Assembly: GCF_052113705.1 (NCBI RefSeq)
Contig: NZ_JBGQOG010000012.1
Coordinates: 68,652-132,651 of the forward strand
Direction of reading: 5' to 3'
Length of the DNA stretch: 64,000 bases
DNA from: JBGQOG01 sp052113705
GTDB lineage: Bacteria > Pseudomonadota > Alphaproteobacteria > Rhodobacterales > Rhodobacteraceae
The position numbers and the translations under genes were made by a program. The number at the start of each line of letters is the position of its first letter. The stretch's first letter is position 1. Positions 16,751 to 23,832 of this stretch are shown here, in pieces. The notes beneath the pieces are model-generated. The model searched no databases and had not been told where the DNA came from. It worked only from the letters and a program-made list of their open reading frames with translations.

Positions 16751-17490
16751 GCGGTTTGACCCAGCGGGTGGCGCGCAGCTTTGGCCGCAGTGCTCCGAGT
16801 TATGATGCCGCTGCGACAGCGCAAAAGGCGATTGCCGCGGAAGTCTTCGGGCGGCTCATGGCGCATCGGGGCCCAGAGCCCCTGCCCCGGGTGCTGGAGG
16901 CGGGGTATGGTTCGGGCCATTTCACCCGCCATTTGCTGCGCTTACCGATAGGGACGCTCTGGCTGAACGACCTCGCGTCACCGCCGCTGGCCGCCTGTCC
17001 GCAGGCCGTTTACCTGCCCGGCGACATCCGGTCAGCGGTTCTGCCCGCCGATCTTGATCTGGTGGCCTCCACCTCCATGATCCAATGGCTGCCAGACCCA
17101 AAAGCCACCCTTGCGCATCTGGGGCGGGCGGTTCGGCCCGGAGGCTGGATGGCCATCTCCGGCTTTGGCCCCGGTCATTTTCCGGAATTGCGCCAGTTGG
17201 GCAGCGCGGCCGCGGCCCCTTCGTGTCTGAGCGCGGCGGCATTGGCCGCACTGCTGCCGCCCGGATGGCAGCTGCGCGAGGCGCGGGATTTCACCCGGCA
17301 GCTGTGGTTTTCCACGCCGATGCAGGTTCTGCAGCATCTGCGGGCGACGGGGGTGAACGGCTGCGCCCGCAGGTGCTGGAGCCGAGCCGCGCTGAATGCA
17401 TTTTGCGCAGGCTACAGCGCAGCATTCGGCACTGCAGAGGGCGTGCCGCTGACCTATTGCCCCACAGTGATCATCGCGCAAAAGCGTTAG
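16747..17490 (+). CDS. bioC: Malonyl-ACP O-methyltransferase
   Basis: A 247-residue SAM methyltransferase that esterifies malonyl-ACP to start pimelate synthesis. The SAM motif is at residues 49-60 (VLEAGYGSGHFT); the usual GxGxG is kept with Tyr and Ser variants. The N-terminal VARSFGRSAPSYDAAATAQ is the typical BioC helix, and LVASTSMIQWLPDP is the family's motif-IV region. The ATG overlaps the bioG stop. Its stop codon overlaps the stop of the convergent bioR by three bases. Confidence 0.9.
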   Translation: MSGLTQRVARSFGRSAPSYDAAATAQKAIAAEVFGRLMAHRGPEPLPRVLEAGYGSGHFTRHLLRLPIGTLWLNDLASPPLAACPQAVYLPGDIRSAVLPADLDLVASTSMIQWLPDPKATLAHLGRAVRPGGWMAISGFGPGHFPELRQLGSAAAAPSCLSAAALAALLPPGWQLREARDFTRQLWFSTPMQVLQHLRATGVNGCARRCWSRAALNAFCAGYSAAFGTAEGVPLTYCPTVIIAQKR

Positions 17491-18095
17491 TTCAGCCGCG
17501 ACAGGTGCCGCTCAAGAATGCTGGTTGCCATGCGCGGATCCTTGCGCCGGATCGCCGCCATCAGCGCATGGTGATCGGGATCGATCCGGGGACGCCAGCG
17601 GTCTTTGTAATGCACCAGGATGTAGCGCGCGGCCAGCAATTGCAGGTTCGCAATCTCTTCCAGCAAACGCGGCATGGCACAGCCTGCCATTGTCGCCATG
17701 TGAAAGGCGCGGTTGGCGGCCTCCCAGTCAAAGATGTTCTCGCAGGCATCACAGTGCCGCCGCGCCTCTTCGGCGGCGCCAATCTGCGCCGGGGTCAGCT
17801 GCGGCACCGAATGCATGAGCGCCACCGGCTCCAGCGCAAGACGCATCACCTTCACCTCGCGCTGCGCATCGGGATCAAGCGGCGCCACCCGCACCCCGTG
17901 GCGTGGTTTGCTGACGGCCAAACCCTTGGCGACCAATCGCAAAAACGCCTCGCGCACGGGGACATGGCTGACCCGGAACTCCTCCGCAATATGATCCTGC
18001 CGCAGCTTTTCGCCCGGCAAAAAACCGCCCCGGATGATCCGGTAGCTCAGATCCTCAGCGATTTTCTCCGGTGAAAGGCTACGGCCCTCGGTCAT
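17487..18095 (-). CDS. bioR: GntR-family biotin regulator BioR
   Basis: A 202-residue GntR/FCD regulator. The winged helix is in residues 5-70 (IAEDLSYRIIRGGFLPGEKL, then HIAEEFRVSHVPVREAFLRL), followed by a helical FCD domain. Position beside bioBFDAGC and an identical box in front of bioR and bioB identify it as BioR, which represses biotin genes in alphaproteobacteria; the effector is thought to be biotinoyl-AMP or a related signal. The ATG at 18095 is used; the frame upstream crosses the operator. It is convergent with bioC and overlaps it at the stop. Confidence 0.85.
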   Translation of the reverse strand: MTEGRSLSPEKIAEDLSYRIIRGGFLPGEKLRQDHIAEEFRVSHVPVREAFLRLVAKGLAVSKPRHGVRVAPLDPDAQREVKVMRLALEPVALMHSVPQLTPAQIGAAEEARRHCDACENIFDWEAANRAFHMATMAGCAMPRLLEEIANLQLLAARYILVHYKDRWRPRIDPDHHALMAAIRRKDPRMATSILERHLSRLN

Positions 18096-18117
18096 GTCTG
18101 GCGCGCGCCCCGCGATA

Positions 18118-18127
18118 CTATCTATAA
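18118..18127 (-). promoter_or_regulatory. BioR operator upstream of bioR
   Basis: CTATCTATAA on the plus strand is the exact reverse complement of the bioB box TTATAGATAG, and lies 23 bases upstream of the bioR start. It fits autoregulation of bioR. Confidence 0.75.
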
Positions 18128-18257
18128 TCCACCCTATAGCGCAAAGCGGCCACGGGCGGCAAGACGGGCCGGGCCCGGAGCGCCAACGCAGCGCGTTGGC
18201 CGCCGCTCCGGCCTGTCTGGCGCGGCACGGCACGCCGATGCGGGACAAGGGCGGATC

Positions 18258-18440
18258 ATGACCTCGCACACCTGGCTGGCCCGCTGTTTCGCCCAAGGCA
18301 TGCTGCAGCCCGTGCTGGCCGACTGGCGGCCCGCGTTCGATGGCCCCAGCACTATTGCTAAAGCCGCTTCAGGCCCGCCACGCTGCGCGCCTTTGTCGGT
18401 CTGATTGCCAAAGACCATCAGGCCGGGGCACAAGCCGCAC
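18258..18440 (+). pseudogene. Frameshifted C-terminal remnant of a LysR-type regulator
   Basis: One plus-strand frame reads MLQPVLADWRPAFDGPSTIA from 18300, the typical end of a LysR effector domain. The next expected piece continues in another frame as RFRPATLRAFVGLIAKDH from about 18365, matching the final LysR helix. The small aromatic stretch usually found between them is missing, so a short deletion with frameshift is likely. No DNA-binding part is present. It is inferred from motif order alone. Confidence 0.45.
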
Positions 18441-18498
18441 CACAGGTCTGCGACCGGCATCGGCCCCATACCACAGGTGCAGCAGCATCAGGCCAGGG

Positions 18499-20118
18499 TC
18501 ATACGCCGCTGTCGAAGGGCTCAAACGCATCCGCCCGGGCACGCTGCCAGCGTTTCAGATAGCCGAAACGGTCATCGTCTTCGCGCAGCAAAAATCCCTC
18601 CGGCATGTAGGGATAGACCTCATCGGCCACCACCATCTGCCGGTCTTTTTCGCGCAGCATGATGTGCATCGGCATGAATTTTCCCGGATGCGACAACCCC
18701 GCCGCCCCGGTCATTTCGCCGAGTGCTTTCAGCGTGTTGCGGTGGAAATTCGCCACCCGCTCGGCCTTGTCCGGCACCACGAGGGCGCGCTGGCGCAAGG
18801 GATCTTGCGTGGCCACGCCCACCGGGCACCGGTTGGTGTGACAGGCCTGCGCCTGAATGCAGCCGATGGAAAACATGAAACCGCGCGCCGAATTCGCCCA
18901 ATCGGCCCCCAGTGCCAGCACCCGCGCAATGTCAAAAGCGGTGACCAGCTTGCCCGAGGCGCCGATGCGGATCCGGTCGCGCAGCCCCGCCCCGCGCAGG
19001 GTGTTATGCGCAAAAGTCAGCCCCTCGACCAGAGGCATCCCCATATGGTTGGCAAATTCGAGGGGCGCCGCACCGGTCCCCCCTTCTTTGCCGTCAATGA
19101 CGATGAAGTCAGGCGTGACGCCGGTCTCCAGCATCGCTTTGACAATGCACATGAATTCACGGCGATGCCCGATGCAGAGCTTGAACCCGACCGGTTTGCC
19201 GCCCGACAATTGGCGCAGCTGGGTGATGAAGGCCATCATCTCGAGCGGGGTGGAAAACGCCGAATGCGAGGCGGGCGAGATGCAATCAATGCCCATCGGC
19301 ACGCCGCGCGCCTCAGCGATTTCCGGGCTGATCTTGGCGGCGGGCAACATCCCGCCATGCCCCGGCTTGGCGCCCTGGCTCAGCTTGATCTCGATCATCT
19401 TGACCTGCGGGCTGGCCGCGTTCTTGGCGAAAAGCTCGGGACTGAAGGTGCCATCATGGTTGCGGCAGCCGAAATAGCCCGAGCCGATCTCCCAGATCAG
19501 ATCGCCGCCATTCTCGCGGTGATAGCGGCTGATGCCACCCTCGCCGGTGTCATGCGCGAAACCGCCCATCTTGGCGCCCCGGTTCAGCGCCGAAATCGCA
19601 TTGGCCGAGAGGGCACCGAAACTCATCGCCGAGATGTTGTAGATAGACCCCGCATAGGGTTGCGTGCAATCCGGCCCGCCAATGGTGATGCGGAAATCCG
19701 TGTCGGGAATGTGCTTCGGGCGGATCGAATGCGTCAGCCATTGATAGCCGGAATCGTAGACCCGCAGGCGCGTGCCAAACGGGCGCGCATCCTCGACATT
19801 CTTGGCCCGCTGATAGACGATCGAGCGTTCCTCGCGCGAAAACGGCTCTTCGTCCTGATCGCTCTCGATCAGATACTGCCGGATTTCAGGGCGGATCCCC
19901 TCAAAGAAGAACCGCATATGCCCCATGATCGGATAGTTGCGCAGCACCGCGTGCCGGGTCTGGATCAGATCGTGCACCCCGAGCGCCGACAGGCCGCCAA
20001 AAGCGAGCACCCCCAGCCCATACCAGAGCGATACGAACGTCAGCAGCAGGAAAACAACCGTCAGGGCGACACAGAGGCCGAATATGGCGAAGCGGGTTTT
20101 ACTATGGCGCAAGAGCAA
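18499..20118 (-). CDS. Membrane-anchored FMN-binding glutamate-synthase-like protein
   Basis: A 539-residue protein matching the FMN-binding (central plus synthase) part of glutamate synthase, but with no glutaminase domain. Residues 9-45 form one or two hydrophobic helices (FGLCVALTVVFLLLTFVSL), so it is probably membrane-bound. SAMSFGALSANAI, KPGHGGMLPAAKI and DGKEGGTGAAPLEF are the GltS FMN-barrel motifs. The cysteine set CIQAQACHTNRCPVGVA fits the [3Fe-4S] cluster site. Such stand-alone proteins are common; their reaction is not firmly known. It is a lone minus-strand gene upstream of bioR. Confidence 0.85.
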   Translation of the reverse strand: MLLRHSKTRFAIFGLCVALTVVFLLLTFVSLWYGLGVLAFGGLSALGVHDLIQTRHAVLRNYPIMGHMRFFFEGIRPEIRQYLIESDQDEEPFSREERSIVYQRAKNVEDARPFGTRLRVYDSGYQWLTHSIRPKHIPDTDFRITIGGPDCTQPYAGSIYNISAMSFGALSANAISALNRGAKMGGFAHDTGEGGISRYHRENGGDLIWEIGSGYFGCRNHDGTFSPELFAKNAASPQVKMIEIKLSQGAKPGHGGMLPAAKISPEIAEARGVPMGIDCISPASHSAFSTPLEMMAFITQLRQLSGGKPVGFKLCIGHRREFMCIVKAMLETGVTPDFIVIDGKEGGTGAAPLEFANHMGMPLVEGLTFAHNTLRGAGLRDRIRIGASGKLVTAFDIARVLALGADWANSARGFMFSIGCIQAQACHTNRCPVGVATQDPLRQRALVVPDKAERVANFHRNTLKALGEMTGAAGLSHPGKFMPMHIMLREKDRQMVVADEVYPYMPEGFLLREDDDRFGYLKRWQRARADAFEPFDSGV

Positions 20119-20241
20119 TCTCTCCTCAGCGGGGAATGAACGCAGGATCGTCGGCCGTTGCCTTAGGTATCGGGCAGATCGGCCGCCTATGCAACTTTCT
20201 TACCACCCCCGCATGAACGGCTGATGAAGCACATAAGGTGG

Positions 20242-20263
20242 GGGCCCGCGCCGGCACGGGCCC
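20242..20263 (-). terminator. Hairpin downstream of the SulP gene
   Basis: GGGCCCG and CGGGCCC pair around an 8-base loop, 14 bases after the SulP stop on the minus strand. No T-tract follows, so its strength as a terminator is uncertain. Confidence 0.35.
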
Positions 20264-20276
20264 GCAAGTGCCTGTT

Positions 20277-21767
20277 TCAGTGGATCGAAAGTTTGTCCAA
20301 TGCGCCGGGTTTGTCATGCAGCGCCAGCTTGTCGACGATGGTTTCCGAGGCACGGTTGAGGCCGATGACATTCACCACAGCGCCCGTGCGGCGGAACTTC
20401 ATCACCGCCATATCGAGGGCCGCCACCGAGGAAATGTCCCAGATATGCGCGGCACTGACGTCGATGGTCACGCGGTCCAGCGCTTCCTTGAAGTCGAAGG
20501 ATTTGATGAAATCCTCGACAGAGCCGTAAAAGACCTGCCCCTCCACCACATAGGTGCGCGCGCGGCCGTCAGCCGCGAGCTCCGAGCGCACTGCAAAAAG
20601 CTGCGCGATCTTGCCCGCGAAGAACAGCCCCGAGAGCAAAACCCCCACGAGGACGCCAATGGCGAGGTTATGCGTGTAGACCACCGCCACCACCGTCGCC
20701 AGCATCACGATCGAGGACGAGCGGGGATGCGTGCGCAGATTGCCGAGCGAGGCCCAGCTGAAAGTGCCGATCGACACCATGATCATGATCGCCACCAGCG
20801 CGGGCATCGGGATCAGCGCCACGATGTCGCCGAGGCCCACCACGAGGATCAGCAAGACCACACCCGCCGTGAAGCACGAGAGCCGCCCCCGGCCGCCCGA
20901 GCGCACGTTGATCATCGATTGGCCGATCATCGCACAGCCCGCCATGCCGCCGATGAAGCCGGTGCAGGCATTGGCGATGCCCTGCCCGATGCATTCCTGA
21001 TTGCGGTCCGAGGTGGTGTCGGTGAACTCATCCACAATGTTCTGCGTCATCAGGCTTTCCAGCAGCCCGACCACTGCCACACCCACCGAATAGGGCAGGA
21101 TGATCAGCAGCGTTTCCAGCGTCAGCGGGATCTGCGGGATCATGAACACTGGCAGCGTGTCGGGCAGCGCGCCCAGATCACCCACCGTGCGCACATCGAG
21201 GCCAAAGGCCACCGTGATCACCGAAAGCACGATGATGGTGACCAGCGGCGAGGGAATGGTCTTGTTGAGGCGCGGGAAGAGATAGATGATCGCAAGCCCC
21301 GCCGCCACCATCACATAGGTCATCCCCGTCACATTGCGCGGGTCGAGTTCCGGCAGCTGCGCCAGAAAGATCAGGATTGCCAGCGCGTTCACAAAGCCGG
21401 TCATCACCGATTTCGAGACAAAGCGCATGACAAATCCGAGTTTCAGAATGCCCGCGCCGATCTGCAGCAACCCGGCAAGCACCGTGGCCGCCAGCAGATA
21501 TTGCAGGCCATGGTCCTTGACGAGGGTGATCATCAGCACCGCCGTGGCGGCGGTGGCGGCGGAGATCATCCCGGGCCGCCCGCCGGTGATGGCCGTCAGC
21601 ACCGCGATGGAAAAGCTGGCATAAAGCGCGACCTTGGGATCGACGCCCGCGATGATGGAAAAGGCAATCGCCTCCGGAATGAGTGCCAGGGCGACAACCA
21701 GCCCCGACAGGAGGTCGGCCCGAATGTTGCCGACCCATTGCTGGCGATACAATTCGCGTGAAATCAT
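20277..21767 (-). CDS. SulP-family anion transporter with STAS domain
   Basis: A 496-residue inner-membrane carrier with about 10-12 hydrophobic segments and a C-terminal cytoplasmic STAS domain from about residue 390 (VEGQVFYGSVEDFIKSF ... DVSAAHIWDISSVAALD). SulP members move sulfate, bicarbonate or other anions, usually with Na+ or H+. The start of the transmembrane part (ADLLSGLVVALALIPEAIAFSIIAGVDP) is the SulP signature. The GGMAGCAMIGQSMINV stretch is typical of bacterial SulP/BicA-like proteins. Substrate cannot be fixed. The ATG at 21767 is chosen as the start of homology. Confidence 0.88.
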   Translation of the reverse strand: MISRELYRQQWVGNIRADLLSGLVVALALIPEAIAFSIIAGVDPKVALYASFSIAVLTAITGGRPGMISAATAATAVLMITLVKDHGLQYLLAATVLAGLLQIGAGILKLGFVMRFVSKSVMTGFVNALAILIFLAQLPELDPRNVTGMTYVMVAAGLAIIYLFPRLNKTIPSPLVTIIVLSVITVAFGLDVRTVGDLGALPDTLPVFMIPQIPLTLETLLIILPYSVGVAVVGLLESLMTQNIVDEFTDTTSDRNQECIGQGIANACTGFIGGMAGCAMIGQSMINVRSGGRGRLSCFTAGVVLLILVVGLGDIVALIPMPALVAIMIMVSIGTFSWASLGNLRTHPRSSSIVMLATVVAVVYTHNLAIGVLVGVLLSGLFFAGKIAQLFAVRSELAADGRARTYVVEGQVFYGSVEDFIKSFDFKEALDRVTIDVSAAHIWDISSVAALDMAVMKFRRTGAVVNVIGLNRASETIVDKLALHDKPGALDKLSIH

Positions 21768-22103
21768 GTTAAAATCCGTTCCTGACCGGGCGGGCGCCGC
21801 GCGCCGCTCCGATTGATGTTCTTGCGTCAGTTGAGCGGTGGTCCGGCGGATGGGCGGCCGGAAGAGCCACCTGGGAATCGCACCCAGGTCCATGTTTCTG
21901 CGCGTTTCATACAGGATCATGGCCAAAAGGCAAACCCGGCTGCGGCGGCGCGGCAACAGTCGCGGCGCAGGGCGTGGCCTGTGGGCAACGGACCTTGCAG
22001 GTTCAAGGGGCCCCGGCGCCGTGACCGGGGTGGGCGATGGCCGGAAAAAGGGCGGGAAATCCCGCCCCCTGTTTCATGCGATACTGGCTCTCGCGATCAT
22101 GGC
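21768..22103. other. Intergenic region with MFS-gene terminator
   Basis: The 336 bases between the SulP start and the MFS stop hold no credible gene. The MFS terminator is at 22045-22067; the rest should contain the SulP promoter, but no clear elements were seen. Confidence 0.5.
22045..22067 (-). terminator. Intrinsic terminator of the MFS gene
   Basis: GGGCGGG and CCCGCCC form a perfect 7-bp stem around AAAT. On the minus strand the stem is followed by TTTTT, 37 bases after the MFS stop codon. Confidence 0.75.
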
Positions 22104-23300
22104 TTACTCGGTGGTGCCGAACTTTCGCCAAAGCCCCGCGGCCCCGGCAAAGACCACGATCACTGCGCCATAGATGGCACCGGTCAGCGTCAGACCCAGA
22201 TGAGGCAGCGCCAATCCGGCCAGCACCACCGGCACGCCAAAGGCCAGATAGCTGAGGGTGAACAGCGTCGCGAACAGCTCGGCCCGCTCATCCGGTGCCG
22301 CCAGCGGAATGACCGAGCGCATCACCCCGTAAAAGCAGGTGCCGAACCCGGTGCCCGCAATCAGCACCGCCAGCAGATAGAGCGGCAGGATCTGCCAGAT
22401 CAGCCCGATCACCGTCAGCACGGTTCCCAAGGCCAGCGCCGTGGTGCCGTAAAGCGTGATCGCCCGCGCCGATTTGCCCCGCGCGGCAAAACACGAGAGT
22501 GAGCCCGTGCCCGCCAGCAAGGTAATCACCAGCGCTTGCAACACATGATCCGTCACCCCAAAGACTTGCGCAATGATCGGCGCCCCGAGCGACAGATAGA
22601 GCCCCCCCGTCGCCCAGCCCGCAAACACCGCTGGGGCACTGCGCCAGAACGCGCCCCGTGCGGCGCGCGGCAGGCCAATCCGCGGCTTCAGCGCCGCCCA
22701 CAGCCCCTCATGGCAGGGCGCGGTTTCGGGCAGCAGCCAGACCAAGACGGCCAGGGCCGCAAAAATCAGAGCAAAGCCGCCAAACACTTCGGCCATCGGC
22801 GCCTGCCCATAGTCGAGCACCGCCCCCGCCAGCAGCGCCCCCAGCGCCAACCCGCCCAGTGGCAGCACCGAATTCCAGATTGCGGCTGCGCCGGGGCGGT
22901 CTTTCGGCTCCAGATCCACCGCCGCTGCCGAGAGGCTGGAGAGAAGAAGCCCGCTCGCCACGCCCTGCAAGACCCGCGCGCCAATCAAGGCACCAACGCC
23001 CTGCGCCTGCCAGAACAGGATGATCGACAGCGACAGGAGCGCAAAGCCCGCCGAGAGCACCGGACGGCGCCCGAGATGATCCGACACGGACCCCGCAATC
23101 AACAGCGTGATCAGCAGTGCCACCGCATAGACGGCAAAGATCCCCGTCATCATCGCCGACGAGAACCCCATGCTCTGTTGCAGGATCGGGTAGAACGGCG
23201 AAGGCGCGCTCGCCCCCGCCATCATCAGCGCGAGGCTCGTCAGCACGAGGCGAAAGCCGCCCCGGTGCGATGTGGCGGTGGTGAGGTCAGAAAACGTCAT
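22104..23300 (-). CDS. Major facilitator superfamily transporter
   Basis: A 398-residue inner-membrane protein with about 12 hydrophobic segments. The loop after helix 2 reads GSVSDHLGRRPVLSAGF, the MFS signature, and ARVLQGVASGLLLSSLSAAAVDL suggests a drug-efflux-type (DHA-like) exporter. The ATG at 23300 follows AGG upstream. It is divergent from an ArsR-type regulator with a perfect palindrome at 23330 and a second at 23374, so it is probably an efflux pump induced by the regulator's ligand. The substrate is unknown. Confidence 0.87.
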   Translation of the reverse strand: MTFSDLTTATSHRGGFRLVLTSLALMMAGASAPSPFYPILQQSMGFSSAMMTGIFAVYAVALLITLLIAGSVSDHLGRRPVLSAGFALLSLSIILFWQAQGVGALIGARVLQGVASGLLLSSLSAAAVDLEPKDRPGAAAIWNSVLPLGGLALGALLAGAVLDYGQAPMAEVFGGFALIFAALAVLVWLLPETAPCHEGLWAALKPRIGLPRAARGAFWRSAPAVFAGWATGGLYLSLGAPIIAQVFGVTDHVLQALVITLLAGTGSLSCFAARGKSARAITLYGTTALALGTVLTVIGLIWQILPLYLLAVLIAGTGFGTCFYGVMRSVIPLAAPDERAELFATLFTLSYLAFGVPVVLAGLALPHLGLTLTGAIYGAVIVVFAGAAGLWRKFGTTE

Positions 23301-23329
23301 GGGGGAACCTGAAGCGAGGGAGGAGGGGA

Positions 23330-23349
23330 GGTTCGAAATTATTCGAACC
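23330..23349. promoter_or_regulatory. Perfect palindromic operator (MFS/ArsR divergent promoter)
   Basis: GGTTCGAA, four bases, TTCGAACC form a perfect 8-4-8 inverted repeat between the divergent MFS and ArsR starts. It is the likely binding site of the ArsR dimer; ArsR proteins bind such inverted repeats. Confidence 0.75.
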
Positions 23350-23373
23350 AATTCTTACTACCCTTCGCGCGAA

Positions 23374-23393
23374 GGTTCAACTATATTCGAACC
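23374..23393. promoter_or_regulatory. Second, imperfect operator touching the arsR start codon
   Basis: GGTTCAAC, TATA, TTCGAACC has the same 8-4-8 layout as the first operator, with the right arm identical and the left arm six of eight. It ends at the base before the ArsR ATG (23394), so binding there would block the regulator's own transcription or translation start. Confidence 0.65.
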
Positions 23394-23708
23394 ATGGATG
23401 AGACCGATGATCTGCCGCATCCCCTTCGGGAGGATCTGACCCTGACGCAGGTGCTGTTCGCGCTGAGCGATCCGGCACGGCTGGAGATTGTGCGGCAACT
23501 GGTCGACGGTCCGGTGGAGATGGTGAATTGCTGCCTGCCCGCGCCCGACATGCCGAAATCGACGAAATCGCATCTGATGAAAGTGCTGCGGGAATCCGGT
23601 GTCATCCGCAACACGCCGCGCGGCCGGGGGCGTTTGCTCAGCCTGCGGCGGGCGGATCTCGACGCGCGTTTCCCCGGCTTGCTGGACGCGGTGCTGGGCG
23701 CACGCTGA
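23394..23708 (+). CDS. ArsR-family winged-helix regulator
   Basis: A 104-residue repressor with the ArsR fold: ALSDPARLEIVRQLVDG for helix 1-2 and MPKSTKSHLMKVLRESGVI for the recognition helices, then a short wing (GRGRLLSLRR). No CxC metal site is present; the two adjacent Cys (NCCLPAPD, residues about 46-47) are near the DNA-binding helix and could sense a thiol or oxidant, but that is inference. It is divergent from the MFS exporter with two palindromes between. Confidence 0.85.
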   Translation: MDETDDLPHPLREDLTLTQVLFALSDPARLEIVRQLVDGPVEMVNCCLPAPDMPKSTKSHLMKVLRESGVIRNTPRGRGRLLSLRRADLDARFPGLLDAVLGAR

Positions 23709-23781
23709 CCCTGCCCCGGCCCCCAAACAGCCGAGCAAAAAACGCCGACTCGAAAGCGGAGCAATGCAAGCGGGGCAATGC

Positions 23782-23813
23782 AAAAGGGGCAGGCTCTCGC
23801 CCACCCCTTTTTT
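23782..23813. terminator. Bidirectional terminator between arsR and ilvD
   Basis: AAAAGGGGCAGGC and GCCCACCCC with following T-run form a stem with two mismatches around TCTC. The T-run favours arsR transcripts, and the A-run on the other side gives a T-run for ilvD on the minus strand. Confidence 0.65.
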
Positions 23814-23832
23814 GTTCATCACGCAACCGGGA

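Larger units (their letters stand above)
18096..18498. other. Intergenic region with BioR box and a LysR remnant
   Basis: These 403 bases separate bioR from the FMN glutamate-synthase-like gene. They hold the bioR operator and a broken LysR C-terminus on the plus strand (see the pseudogene entry); no intact gene was found. Confidence 0.6.
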
